Positions 25,439 through 34,230 are shown, counted from the first letter of the stretch. The stretch: DNA of 64,000 bases from Limnohabitans sp. (GCF_017848645.1 NZ_JAFEIF010000042.1:1-64000), one strand, 5' to 3'. Numbers and translations: made by a program. The notes: generated by a model not told the origin, from the letters alone.

Positions 25439-26304
25439 GCTGCGACTCCTTGGGCGTTAGCGTCAACGTAGGGGGCGGGTTGGTTCTGGTCCAAAATCTC
25501 GAGAGCTTGCTGCCACTCGGGTGGGTCGACACGGATGAAGTGGTTCTTCTCGCGTTGCTCCAAAAAGGGCACGCCCTTGCCCATGAGTGTGTCGAACAAA
25601 ATCACACGCGGCTTGGCATCATTGAGCGCGCGGGCAGCATCAAATGCGGCTTGGACGGCGGCGATGTCATTGCCATTGACGCGCTGCACATGCCAGCCAA
25701 ACGCAGCCCATTTGTCGGCCAAAGGTTCAAAACCCAGCACCTTGGTTGAGGGACCGTCGGCTTGCTGGTTGTTCACGTCCACCAAGCAAATCAGGTTGTC
25801 CAGTTGATGGTGAGCGGCGGACATGGCCGCTTCCCAAGTGGAACCTTCATCCAGTTCACCGTCAGACATGGAGTTGTAGACAAATGCAGGATTGCGCTTT
25901 TGCTTCAGACCGAGCGCCATGCCCACGCCAATCACCAAGCCTTGACCCAGCGATCCACCCGATATTTCCATGCCGGGGGTGTAAGCGGCCATGCCGGACA
26001 TGGGCAATCGGCTGTCGTCGCTGCCATAGGAGTCGAGCTCACTTTCTGGGATGACGCCTGCCTCGATCAGCGCGGCGTAATGGGCGATGGCATAGTGGCC
26101 GTGTGATAACAAGAAACGGTCTCGGCCTTCCCACTCTGGTTCTTGAGGGCGCAAGTTCATGGCATGGTGGTAGGCCACAGCCAGCACGTCGGCCCAACCC
26201 AGGGCTTGCCCAATGTAGCCCTGGCCCTGAACTTCGCCCATGCGAAGCGCGTAGCGGCGGATACGCCAAGCCGCAGATGACAGCGACGCAGATGGATTAC
26301 TCAT
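25435..26304 (-). CDS. Transketolase, N-terminal subunit (split transketolase)
   Basis: The 289-residue protein is the TPP-binding half of transketolase. HGHYAIAHYAALIEAG and GGSLGQGLVIGVGMALG are typical, and the diphosphate motif reads MSDGELDEGSTWEAAM...VDVNN, with Ser in place of the usual first Gly of G-D-G. The downstream ATG overlaps this stop, so subunits are probably made in equal amounts. ATG at 26304 is preceded by AGGAGCATTTC. Its leftmost neighbour upstream is the TRAP large permease, 45 bases away on the same strand. Confidence 0.88.
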   Translation of the reverse strand: MSNPSASLSSAAWRIRRYALRMGEVQGQGYIGQALGWADVLAVAYHHAMNLRPQEPEWEGRDRFLLSHGHYAIAHYAALIEAGVIPESELDSYGSDDSRLPMSGMAAYTPGMEISGGSLGQGLVIGVGMALGLKQKRNPAFVYNSMSDGELDEGSTWEAAMSAAHHQLDNLICLVDVNNQQADGPSTKVLGFEPLADKWAAFGWHVQRVNGNDIAAVQAAFDAARALNDAKPRVILFDTLMGKGVPFLEQREKNHFIRVDPPEWQQALEILDQNQPAPYVDANAQGVAA

Positions 26305-26348
26305 GAAATGCTCCTAAAAAATGCTGGCGAACTGATAGCGTGGGTACG

Positions 26349-27608
26349 TCAGCGAATGATGCTGGCTGGGACGTAAGACACGAGGGCCAGCACGCCAAAG
26401 GCGACGAGGTAAAAGGGCCCAAGCTCGCGTACGGTTTGTCCCACCTTGACCTTGGCCAAGGCGCTGGTGATGAACAAAGTAGTGCCTACCGGCGGTGTGT
26501 AAAGGCCAATGGCCAGGTTGACAACCATCATGATGCCGAGCTGCGTCATGTCCATGCCGATGCTTTGCGCCAGCGGCACAAAGACAGGGGTGAGCAGGAG
26601 CACGGCGGCAGGCAGGTCAATGAACATGCCCAGCACCAGCATCATCAGGTTCATCATCAAGATGATCAGCCACTTGGCGTGCACATTGGCCTGCACCCAT
26701 TGGGCAATGCCCTGGGGCATCTGGTCATAGGTCAGTAACCACCCAATGGCTGCCGAGGCCATGATGACCAGCAACACCACGCCGGTAGCCAGACCAGCAT
26801 GAACGATGGCGTCATTCAAACGCTTCCAGCCGAGGTCGCGGTAGACCATCGTCGACACCAGGCCTGCGTACAGCGTGGACAGCACAGCCACCTCCGTGGG
26901 TGTGGCAATGCCAAAGCGCAAGAAGACGATGATCAGTACCGGCAGCACGATGGCGGGCGAGGCATACAGCATGTGCTTGAGGAAGGCAGCGCCGTTAAAT
27001 GGCGAACGATCGCGGGGCAGGTTCCGGCGCCAGCCTACCCACCAGCAAGCCGCCATGAAGCCTCCGCACATCAAAAGGCCTGGTAGGACACCGGCCACAA
27101 ACAACGATGCAATCGACGCGTTCGAGGTGAGCGCGAACAAGATCATCGGAATCGAGGGCGGAATCAGAATGTCAATGGTCGCTGCTGCGGCCAAGGTGGC
27201 GGCTGAAAACGCAGGTGGATAGCCCAGGCGCTTGTGCCACGGAATCAGCAGCGAGCCGATGGCCGATGCATCAGCCACTGCCGAGCCCGAAACACCACCA
27301 AACAAGGTCGATGAGAGAACGCCGACTTGGGCCGGGCCGCCGTGAAATCGTCCGATCAAAGTGGTCAGCACGCCGATCAGAGCCTCACCAAGTTTGCCCC
27401 CCATCATCAGGGTGCCTGTCAGCATGAAGAATGGAATGGCGATCAGCGGAAAGCTTTGCACCTGGGCCACCATTTGCTGAACCAAGAGGTCCAGCGGCAC
27501 CTTGTCAGAAGTGGCCGCGGCGGCCAGCGCGGCCACAAGCAGACCATGCGCAATGGGCATGGCAGCCACAGCCGTGATCAGGAAAACGAAAAGGATGAGT
27601 GCGCTCAT
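26349..27608 (-). CDS. TRAP transporter large permease (DctM family)
   Basis: A 419-residue, about 12-helix inner-membrane protein of the DctM type. It drives Na+- or H+-coupled uptake of the ligand delivered by the periplasmic binding protein. Recognisable stretches are FPLIAIPFFMLTGTLM, FGGVSGSAVADASAIGSLLIP and PPSIPMILFALTSNASI, all conserved in DctM. Length matches the family. The small permease (27633) and the binding protein (28235) lie directly upstream in the same direction, giving a complete tripartite system. Confidence 0.93.
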   Translation of the reverse strand: MSALILFVFLITAVAAMPIAHGLLVAALAAAATSDKVPLDLLVQQMVAQVQSFPLIAIPFFMLTGTLMMGGKLGEALIGVLTTLIGRFHGGPAQVGVLSSTLFGGVSGSAVADASAIGSLLIPWHKRLGYPPAFSAATLAAAATIDILIPPSIPMILFALTSNASIASLFVAGVLPGLLMCGGFMAACWWVGWRRNLPRDRSPFNGAAFLKHMLYASPAIVLPVLIIVFLRFGIATPTEVAVLSTLYAGLVSTMVYRDLGWKRLNDAIVHAGLATGVVLLVIMASAAIGWLLTYDQMPQGIAQWVQANVHAKWLIILMMNLMMLVLGMFIDLPAAVLLLTPVFVPLAQSIGMDMTQLGIMMVVNLAIGLYTPPVGTTLFITSALAKVKVGQTVRELGPFYLVAFGVLALVSYVPASIIR

Positions 27609-27632
27609 GAGAATTCTTTCAAATGGTGACGA

Positions 27633-28160
27633 TCACCAGTGCGCGACAGGAACCTGGCCTTCAGCCGGTGCAGCGTCCACAGCCGACTTGGACCACGCAA
27701 GCCAAGCCGATTGCAAAGCCAGCAAGCTCAAAAGTGCCATACCCGCCATCACGCAGGCGTAAGTGATGGAGCCGGGTAACTGCAAAATGGGCGACTTTTC
27801 GTCGTGCACGATATCGAGCATGCGGTAAGTCGCCACTGCCAGCGTGCCGTAGAGTCCGGCCACGATCAACCAGCTCACGATGGCGACAAGACGTCGCACT
27901 TTGGCCGGTACGGCGTCCATCAAAAAAGTGGTGGCAATGTGCGCGCTGTGCAGCGACGCAAGTACCACACCCGCCATCACCAGCCAAGGGAACAACAATT
28001 CAGGCACTTCATTGGCCCACTGCAAGCTCGCGCCAGTGGCGTAACGCAACACAGTGTTGGCGCACAGGATCACAAAGATCACAGAGGTGGACAGCCACAA
28101 CACGACGCGGCAAAGACTGGCCACGCCGCGCTCGATCATGCTGGATTCGGCGGTTTGCAT
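27633..28160 (-). CDS. TRAP transporter small permease (DctQ family)
   Basis: A 175-residue four-helix membrane protein (segments near 20-40, 55-75, 95-115 and 135-160). The DctQ pattern is FVILCANTVLRYATGASLQWANEVPELLFPW with A-H-I next. It joins the large permease to form the membrane sector. The start was set at ATG 28160, which follows GGAGA by 4 bases; the longer upstream frame has no support and would run into the binding-protein gap. Confidence 0.9.
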   Translation of the reverse strand: MQTAESSMIERGVASLCRVVLWLSTSVIFVILCANTVLRYATGASLQWANEVPELLFPWLVMAGVVLASLHSAHIATTFLMDAVPAKVRRLVAIVSWLIVAGLYGTLAVATYRMLDIVHDEKSPILQLPGSITYACVMAGMALLSLLALQSAWLAWSKSAVDAAPAEGQVPVAHW

Positions 28161-28234
28161 TGGATTCTCCAAAAAGGGGGCGGTGCCCTGCGCCATTCGC
28201 ACGGGCACCGCAATTTGATGCTGACTGGATGCGA

Positions 28235-29224
28235 TTACTTCGCGCGTGCAGCGGCTACGACCTTCTTGACATAGGCGCCAATGTTGCTGGCCATCCATTT
28301 GTCGTCCACATCGGCCGTGGCTTTGGCAAAGGCTGCCTGATCAGGCGTGGTGACTTGCACACCCTTGGACTTGAGGTCGGCCAACAATTTTTCATCAGCC
28401 TCCTGCGACAACTTGCGCTGCAGGGCGGTGGCTTCGTTGGCAGCCTCTTGCACCGCCCGCTTATCGGCGTCAGAAAGTTTGTCCCAAGTGCGTTTGCTCA
28501 TGAGCAGCGGAGTCATCTGAAACTGGTGCGCCGTCAAGGCCAAGTGCTTTTGCACCTCATAGATTTTGCTGGCATGGATGTTGACCAGTGGGTTTTCTTG
28601 ACCGTCCACCACGCCTTGTTGCAGCGCTACGTACAGCTCGGCAAACCGGATCTGCTGTGACTCAGCACCCAGAGACTTCATGATGTCTACCAACGTTGCG
28701 TCAGGCGGCACGCGCATCTTCAAGCCTTTCATGTCTTCAACCTTGCTGATGGGGCGTTTGCTGTTGGTCATGTGGCGGATGCCATTGTCCCAAGCGCCCA
28801 GGAGCACCATGCCTTTTTCAGCTGAACGCTCGCCCAGCTCTTTGCCCAGCGGGCCGTCGAGTAACTTGAAGGCGGCAGCGGGCGTAGCAAACATGAAGGG
28901 CATGCCAAAGGCGTTGAACTCAGGCACAGCGTTGGCCACCGCGCCTTGAGAGTTGGCGGACATGTCGATCGCACCGGTGCGCAGCGCGGTCACCATCGCG
29001 GCATCGTCACCCAACTGAGCAGAGGGAGCCACCTGTACTTCAATGCGTCCGTTCGTTTTGGCTTTGAGCGATTCGGCAAACTTGACCGAAGCTTCGTGGC
29101 GTGGGTTGCCAGGTGCAGCACCGTGACCAAGCGTGAGCTTGACGGTTTGGGCATGCGCTGCAAGAGGCAGCAAGGCGCAGGCGGCCAGCGAAATCAGGGT
29201 GCGGGTGAAAGTAATGCGTTGCAT
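28235..29224 (-). CDS. TRAP transporter periplasmic solute-binding protein (DctP family)
   Basis: A 329-residue periplasmic protein with a signal peptide (SLAACALLPLAAHAQ). The DctP fold is shown by LTLGHGAAPGNPRHEASVKF, GAIDMSANSQGAV, MKGLKMRVPPDATLVDIMKS with the conserved Arg that grips a carboxylate, and LYVALQQGVVDGQENPL. The ligand is unknown; the Arg in RVPP suggests an acidic substrate such as a sugar acid. It is the first gene of the transporter set and follows the SDR gene by 56 bases. Confidence 0.92.
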   Translation of the reverse strand: MQRITFTRTLISLAACALLPLAAHAQTVKLTLGHGAAPGNPRHEASVKFAESLKAKTNGRIEVQVAPSAQLGDDAAMVTALRTGAIDMSANSQGAVANAVPEFNAFGMPFMFATPAAAFKLLDGPLGKELGERSAEKGMVLLGAWDNGIRHMTNSKRPISKVEDMKGLKMRVPPDATLVDIMKSLGAESQQIRFAELYVALQQGVVDGQENPLVNIHASKIYEVQKHLALTAHQFQMTPLLMSKRTWDKLSDADKRAVQEAANEATALQRKLSQEADEKLLADLKSKGVQVTTPDQAAFAKATADVDDKWMASNIGAYVKKVVAAARAK

Positions 29225-29280
29225 GAGGTTTGTCTCCTAGAAAAATTGGAATGTATGGGGAACTGATGGGGGAATGGAAA

Positions 29281-30036
29281 TCAGTGGATGAGCATGCCGC
29301 CATTGACATCCAGCGTGATGCCGGTGCAATAAGCGGACAAGTCGCTGGCCAAGAACACGCACACGCCGGCCACATCATCGGCTTTGCCAAGGCGGTTCAG
29401 TGGAATGGTTTGTGCGATGTCTTTTTTCTGATCAGGGCTGAGCTTGCCTTGTGTGATATCGGTCTCAATCAAGCCTGGGGTCACGCAATTGATGCGAACA
29501 CCTTCTGGACCAAATTCTCGCGCCATCGCTTTGGCCAAACCCAACACGCCCGCCTTGGCTGCGGAGTAATGCGGGCCGCCAAAAATGCCCCCACCGCGCT
29601 GAGCAGAAACCGACGAAATACAAACAATAGAGCCCGCTTGCTGCTCACGCATGGCGGGCAGAACAGCTTGGGACATATAAAGAGTGCCACGCAAGCTGAC
29701 GTCAAGAATTCGGTCGTAGTCAGCACCCGTGATGGCCAATGTCTTGACCGGTTGGGTAATGCCTGCGTTGTTGATGAGGATGTCGATGCGACCGAACTTG
29801 GCCAGCACTTGGGCTGCAGCTGCATCACAGGCGGCTTTGTCGGTCACATCGCCCACCAGGCCCAGGTGACTTTCCCCTAGACGGGCTGCAGCGGCAACGG
29901 GTTCAGCTCGTGCAAGGTCCATGATGACCACGCGAGCGCCCTGCGCCGCCATTTGGCGTGCAGTAGCAAAGCCCAAGCCATTCATTCCGGCACCACCTGT
30001 GATGAGGGCGACTTTGTCTTTAAGCAGCATTTGCAT
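29281..30036 (-). CDS. Short-chain dehydrogenase/reductase
   Basis: A 251-residue classical SDR with the Rossmann motif TGGAGMNGLGFA, the NNAG motif, the catalytic Ser in ICISSVSAQRGG, and Y-S-A-A-K. The C-terminus (CTGITLDVNGGMLIH) is typical of FabG-like sugar or sugar-acid dehydrogenases. It would oxidise or reduce a hydroxyl of the imported compound in the cytoplasm. It is the promoter-proximal gene of the leftward island operon; GGAGA lies 4 bases before ATG 30036, and a second ATG is at 30030. Confidence 0.9.
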   Translation of the reverse strand: MQMLLKDKVALITGGAGMNGLGFATARQMAAQGARVVIMDLARAEPVAAAARLGESHLGLVGDVTDKAACDAAAAQVLAKFGRIDILINNAGITQPVKTLAITGADYDRILDVSLRGTLYMSQAVLPAMREQQAGSIVCISSVSAQRGGGIFGGPHYSAAKAGVLGLAKAMAREFGPEGVRINCVTPGLIETDITQGKLSPDQKKDIAQTIPLNRLGKADDVAGVCVFLASDLSAYCTGITLDVNGGMLIH

Positions 30037-30152
30037 TTGTCTCCAATTGAATGAGTTTCTAAAGACCTGGCCTGCCGAAGCAGCAGGTTCAGGATTGAGA
30101 AAGCCGATGATCGTCGCCTGTTAAAGTTAAAACAAGCGATGCTTTTTCACAG

Positions 30153-30175
30153 TAAGATGACAATCTGTCATCTTA
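30153..30175. promoter_or_regulatory. Perfect palindromic operator between the SDR operon and the LysR gene
   Basis: Ten-base arms TAAGATGACA (30153-30162) and TGTCATCTTA (30166-30175) flank ATC. It contains the T-N11-A pattern expected for LysR-type regulators. It lies 16 bases before the LysR start and 117 bases before the divergent SDR start, the right place for autoregulation and control of the catabolic genes. Confidence 0.7.
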
Positions 30176-30191
30176 AAACAGGGTTGCCCCT

Positions 30192-31094
30192 ATGCCGTCT
30201 CTCCCCCCGATCAACAATTTGCAGGCATTTGAAGCTGTGGCCAGGCGGCGCAGTTTTGCACTTGCTGCAGCAGAATTGAACCTGACGGCATCGGCGGTCA
30301 GCCATCAGATCGCCCGACTAGAGGCCTTTTTAGACGTGCGTCTTTTTCAACGAAGCGCCCACGGCGTTCGACTCAGCACTGCTGGAGAGCATTACCGATT
30401 TCGTGTGAGCGCAGCACTGGAAGCCATTACGGCCGTCACTGACGATCTTCGCCAAGGCGTTCGCAACAACTTGTATGTGCATTCGGCACCCAGCTTTGCT
30501 AGTCTATGGCTGATGCCAAGGTTGCACCGCTTTGCCCAGGCCTACCCCGATATCTCACTGAACCTTTCAGCCGCGCATACCCCGAGCGACTTCACACTGG
30601 GGCAGGCAGATATCGATATACGCTACGGCGTGCCTCAGTGGGGCGACTTGGTGGTAGAGCCTTTGTTTGAAGAAAACATACTGCCCTTGGCAAGCCCTAC
30701 GTTCATTCAAGAACATAACCTAAAGAGCGTTGAGCAGTTGCTGGAAGTACCCTTGATCCAAAGTAATGTGAGTGTGGTCCAGTGGTCTGACTGGTTCGCA
30801 CGCTACACCGGCTTGCGGGCGCCAGAGCGGTTTCCAGTGCGCTTTGACCGGGCACAGATGTCACTGGATGCGGCCACCCAAGGCCTTGGCGTGGCACTGG
30901 AGAGCGCCACCAACGCTGGCGGCCATTTGGAGCAAGGCAAGCTCGCGCCCGTTTTCGGAGTCAACAAGGCCATCAAGGTCAAAGCTCACTTTGCAGTGTT
31001 TCCCGAGCGGCATGCCAAGCGACCTGCAGTGGAGGCTTTCTTATCATGGCTGCATCGGGAAGCCTCGAGGTGTAAGGAAACCTGCACAGCCTGA
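30192..31094 (+). CDS. LysR-family transcriptional regulator (GcvA-like)
   Basis: A 300-residue activator or repressor with an N-terminal HTH (INNLQAFEAVARRRSFALAA, NLTASAVSHQIARLE) and a substrate-binding effector domain of the GcvA subtype (APSFASLWLMPRL, DIDIRYG, DAATQGLGVALE). It is divergent from the SDR-TRAP-transketolase operon and sits next to a perfect palindrome, so it most likely regulates that operon in response to the imported compound or an intermediate. Start at ATG 30192. Confidence 0.92.
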   Translation: MPSLPPINNLQAFEAVARRRSFALAAAELNLTASAVSHQIARLEAFLDVRLFQRSAHGVRLSTAGEHYRFRVSAALEAITAVTDDLRQGVRNNLYVHSAPSFASLWLMPRLHRFAQAYPDISLNLSAAHTPSDFTLGQADIDIRYGVPQWGDLVVEPLFEENILPLASPTFIQEHNLKSVEQLLEVPLIQSNVSVVQWSDWFARYTGLRAPERFPVRFDRAQMSLDAATQGLGVALESATNAGGHLEQGKLAPVFGVNKAIKVKAHFAVFPERHAKRPAVEAFLSWLHREASRCKETCTA

Positions 31095-31551
31095 TCACGG
31101 CACAGTCTCAACATACCAAGATCAGTGCACCCGCTCATCTCATACATGAAGATCCGGATTGACCACGACCGTCAGACCGACAGGCCAATCGGCAACTCTT
31201 TACCGTGGCTGACTTCATTCGGGTACTTGGCGCATGTCAGTTCATCGATCGGCAAAGGCCGGACGTGCCCACCAAAGTCCTGAAAAACGCTAAGTCGCTC
31301 ACGACCGTTACGAATGCCACGGCGTTGTAGTAGCAGAGCCGGATATTTCGCTCAGCGTTGGAGCAGGCTGTCATTTCCCTGATGCGATTCAGAACTTTGC
31401 CGCTATACGGTGGTCACCTGAAACCGGTCAGCGGACGAAACAGTGACAAGTGAGTTCGAGTGACTGCTTCTGGCCGATAGCTGCAGGTCAGCTTACGAAG
31501 ATCGATGACTGCTCCCGCTGCAAAGCAGAAATTCCTTCCTAAATCACCATC
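31095..31551. other. Non-coding stretch at the right edge of the catabolic island
   Basis: About 460 bases with no convincing reading frame on either strand; all frames are broken by stops. Short words such as GGCCGATAGCTGCAGGTCAG near 31470-31490 resemble those in the stretch left of the island. It may be decayed coding DNA. No insertion-sequence ends or tRNA were seen. Confidence 0.5.
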
Positions 31552-31575
31552 AAAAAAGGGCCCCGAAGGGCCCTT
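31552..31575 (-). terminator. Rho-independent terminator after the maleylpyruvate isomerase gene
   Basis: Stem AAGGGCCC (31556-31563), loop CGAA, stem GGGCCCTT (31568-31575). On the minus strand it is followed by a run of T (AAAAAA at 31552-31557 on the plus strand, partly in the stem). It lies 19 bases after the stop at 31594 and ends the leftward 3-hydroxybenzoate operon. Confidence 0.85.
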
Positions 31576-31593
31576 GCTTTTGAGGCGTGTCGC

Positions 31594-32229
31594 TCAGGCA
31601 TCCGGCTGCTGACCCGGCGCAGCCTTTTGAAAGGCCTCCAGCGCCAAGCAGGCTTTTTCCACCGCCATGATGTGTGGCCATTGCGTCAGGTCCACTTTGA
31701 AGCGGCGGGCGCTTTCGACCTGGGGGATCAGGTACACATCGGCCAGGGTGGGCGTGTCGCCGAAGCTGAAGCGGCCGCGTTGCGCGTCGGCTTCGATCAG
31801 GGCTTCGTAGGCGTCAAAGCCTGCGCTGATCCAGGTGGCGCACCAGGCGTTCACCGCGTCTTCGTTGGCGCCAAACTGTTTGCGCAGGGTTTCCAGAATG
31901 CGGCGGTTGTTGATGGGGTGGATGTCGCAGCCCACGATGGCGGCCAGGGCACGCACATGGGCACGTTGGTTGACATCGGTGGGCAGCAGCGCGGGCGTGG
32001 GGTGTTTTTCTTCCAGCCATTCGATGATGGCGGGCGACTGGATCAGCACTTGCTCGCCGGTGTCGAGCGCAGGCACCAGCTGCTGCGGGTTGACCGCTTT
32101 GAATGCGTCTTTGAGGTGTTCCTCCACGCGCAGGTCCACCGCCACATAGTCGGTGGCGATGCCTTTGAGGTTGAGCGCGATGCGCAGGCGGTGCGAGGTG
32201 CCGCTGCGGAAAAAGTTGTAGAGCTTCAT
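31594..32229 (-). CDS. Maleylpyruvate (maleylacetoacetate) isomerase, zeta-class GST
   Basis: A 211-residue glutathione S-transferase of the zeta class. The active-site stretch is FRSGTSHRLRIALNLKG at the N-terminus, with QSPAIIEWLEE for glutathione binding and DIHPINNRRIL in the helical domain. In this operon it should isomerise maleylpyruvate, the product of gentisate dioxygenase, to fumarylpyruvate. The same fold also serves maleylacetoacetate in tyrosine breakdown, but the gentisate dioxygenase nearby favours maleylpyruvate. It lies 61 bases after the hydrolase gene and is followed by a strong terminator. Confidence 0.9.
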   Translation of the reverse strand: MKLYNFFRSGTSHRLRIALNLKGIATDYVAVDLRVEEHLKDAFKAVNPQQLVPALDTGEQVLIQSPAIIEWLEEKHPTPALLPTDVNQRAHVRALAAIVGCDIHPINNRRILETLRKQFGANEDAVNAWCATWISAGFDAYEALIEADAQRGRFSFGDTPTLADVYLIPQVESARRFKVDLTQWPHIMAVEKACLALEAFQKAAPGQQPDA

Positions 32230-32290
32230 GGCTGGGGTCCTGTGGGTGGGTGTGCAGCCGCATGCACAGGGCGGCTGCGGGCGCTTGGCA

Positions 32291-32992
32291 TTATTGAGCA
32301 GCGCCGATGTTCAGCGCGATCTCGGCCACGCCTTCGACGCGGCCCGTGATTTTGTCACCGGTCACCACCGCGCCCACACCTTCGGGGGTGCCGGTGTAGA
32401 TCAGGTCGCCGGGCTGCAGGTGGTAGTAGGTGGAGAGGTCGGCGATGATTTCGCGGATGTTCCAGATCAGCTTGTCCACGTTGGACGACTGCTTGGTGAC
32501 GCCGTTGACTTCGAGGGCAATCGCACCGTTCTCGATCACCACGCCGGGCATGGGCACGATCTCGGAGCAGACCGAGCCTTGCTCGATGTCCTTGCCCGTG
32601 TCCCAAGGGCGGCCTTTGTCGCGCGCCACCAGCTGCAGATCACGGCGTGTCATGTCCAGGCCTGCGGCGTAGCCATAAACCAGTTCATGCGCATTGGCTT
32701 CGCTCACGCGGAAACCTTCTTTGCCAATCGCCAGCACCAGTTCCATCTCGAAGTGGTAGTTGTTGGTGCGGGGTGGGTAGTCGACGGTCGCGCCGCTTTC
32801 CACAAGGGTCTGCGGTGACTTGGTGAAGTAGAAAGCCTGCTCGACGCTCTTGTCGACCGGGCGGCCCATCTCAACCGCGTGTGCATGGTAGTTGCGGCCC
32901 ACGCAAAAAATGCGGTTGATCGGGAAACGCTCGGTTTTGCCACGGATGGGCAGGGATTGAACGGCGGGAGGGGTAAAGAGGTAGGAGGTCAT
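32291..32992 (-). CDS. Fumarylpyruvate hydrolase (FAH family)
   Basis: A 233-residue enzyme of the fumarylacetoacetate hydrolase superfamily that splits fumarylpyruvate to fumarate and pyruvate. FAH motifs: FCVGRNYHAHAVEMG, FEMELVLAIGKEG with the metal-binding Glu residues, DMTRRDLQ, and the C-terminal DLIYTGTPEGVGAVVTGD. Start at ATG 32992, after which no extra domain is seen; the upstream open frame runs through the intergenic repeat and was rejected. Gene order with the isomerase and gentisate dioxygenase identifies the substrate. Confidence 0.9.
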   Translation of the reverse strand: MTSYLFTPPAVQSLPIRGKTERFPINRIFCVGRNYHAHAVEMGRPVDKSVEQAFYFTKSPQTLVESGATVDYPPRTNNYHFEMELVLAIGKEGFRVSEANAHELVYGYAAGLDMTRRDLQLVARDKGRPWDTGKDIEQGSVCSEIVPMPGVVIENGAIALEVNGVTKQSSNVDKLIWNIREIIADLSTYYHLQPGDLIYTGTPEGVGAVVTGDKITGRVEGVAEIALNIGAAQ

Positions 32993-33028
32993 GAGGGGGT
33001 CAAATGGTGAAAAGGCAATGTGTTTTCC

Positions 33029-33129
33029 TTGTAGGAGCGAGCCCCTGCTCGCGAATGTTTGAATCACTTTGAGCCTTTGCAAAAGGCTGAGTCAATTCAC
33101 CATTCGGCCGCAGGGGCGGCCTCCCACAA
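33029..33129. repeat. REP-like inverted repeat pair (REPIN-like) inside the gentisate operon
   Basis: At 33029-33056 the sequence GTAGGAGCGAGCCCCTGCTC GCGAATG forms a REP-type hairpin. At 33101-33129 a related element occurs in the opposite direction (read on the minus strand: GTGGGAGGCCGCCCCTGC, then GGCCGAATG). Between them is a third hairpin, AGCCTTT-GCA-AAAGGCT (33072-33088). The pair resembles the REP doublets of Pseudomonas and relatives. It lies between the fumarylpyruvate hydrolase and gentisate dioxygenase genes, where it may affect message stability. Confidence 0.65.
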
Positions 33130-33174
33130 AAGTCAAGCATCAACAGGTCCCGAAGGGCCACACTGACGGGCGGT

Positions 33175-34212
33175 TTAGCCGCGGTTCTCGTACACCCCCA
33201 GCTTGCGGTGCAGCGGTGATTCGTCGGCGATGAAGACGAAGGCGAGTTGGTCGGTGTTCAGGTTGGTCAGCGTCACAGCCTCATAGCCGGGCGCGCAGCA
33301 GGTGTCGGCCTCAAGCAGGGTGAAGGTGCTGGCCACGATCTGTGCTTGGACCGCGCCTTCGATGACGTGGAAGACTTGCGCGGGCGAGCGAGCTGGCAAA
33401 CGCAGGGTCTGGCCGGGGCGCAGCATCAGGGCGTAAAAGCCCAGGATGTTTTCCGCATCGCCACCCGTCTCGGGGTTGGTGTATGTGACTTGCACTTGCT
33501 CCAAACCGGTATCGTCAGAGGCCAGTGATTCGAGCGCGGCTTTGGCGTCTTTCCAGGCGTAACGCAGCATGGGGTAAGCCTTTTTGCTGCGCTCAAACAC
33601 ATGTGAGGGCACCACGCCGCCACGGGCGTATTGCTTGTCACCTTGGCCGGGCACCACGTTCTGGCGTGCCCCGTTGATGTGGTAACTGGCCTCCATGTAA
33701 TAGACCAGGGGCAAGTCCAGCACATCCAGCCAGATGACGGGCTCGGTGCCGTCGTGGCCGTGCTCGTGCCACAGGCCTGTGGGCGTGAGGATCAAGTCGC
33801 CCCGGCTCATGGGACACTTTTCGCCGTCCACCGTGGTCCAGGCGCCTTCGCCTTCAACGACCATGCGCACCGCGTTGGGCGTGTGGCGGTGGCTGGGCGC
33901 CCACTCGCCGGGCATGAGCAGTTGCATGCCCAAGTACATGGCCGCGCTGGCCTGCATTTTGTCGAGGCCGTGGCCGGGGTTGGCCAGCACCAGCACGCGG
34001 CGTTCGGCTTTTTCAATCGGGGTCAGCTCGCCCGCTTTGAGCAAGAGCGGCTTGATGTCTTTGTAAGCCCAGCAGGTGGGCTGGGTCTGGCGCGTGGGCA
34101 CTTTGGGGGGCAGCACGCCACGCAGGCTGGGCCACAGGGGCACCAGGTTCACGTTGCGCAGGTCCTGCACATAGTCTGCGGGCAGGTCTTCGATTCGGCC
34201 GAGGTCGTTCAT
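33175..34212 (-). CDS. Gentisate 1,2-dioxygenase
   Basis: A 345-residue, bicupin, Fe(II)-dependent ring-cleavage enzyme that opens gentisate to maleylpyruvate. The N-terminal cupin has APSHRHTPNAVRMVVEG with the metal-binding His pair and GDLILTPTGLWHEHGHDG. The second cupin (ARSPAQVFHVIEGAVQA) is near residue 280. Length equals the family norm. It lies 18 bases after the 3-hydroxybenzoate hydroxylase, so the first two pathway steps are tightly linked. A REP-like repeat follows it before the hydrolase. Confidence 0.95.
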   Translation of the reverse strand: MNDLGRIEDLPADYVQDLRNVNLVPLWPSLRGVLPPKVPTRQTQPTCWAYKDIKPLLLKAGELTPIEKAERRVLVLANPGHGLDKMQASAAMYLGMQLLMPGEWAPSHRHTPNAVRMVVEGEGAWTTVDGEKCPMSRGDLILTPTGLWHEHGHDGTEPVIWLDVLDLPLVYYMEASYHINGARQNVVPGQGDKQYARGGVVPSHVFERSKKAYPMLRYAWKDAKAALESLASDDTGLEQVQVTYTNPETGGDAENILGFYALMLRPGQTLRLPARSPAQVFHVIEGAVQAQIVASTFTLLEADTCCAPGYEAVTLTNLNTDQLAFVFIADESPLHRKLGVYENRG

Positions 34213-34230
34213 TTTTTGTCTCCGTTCTGT

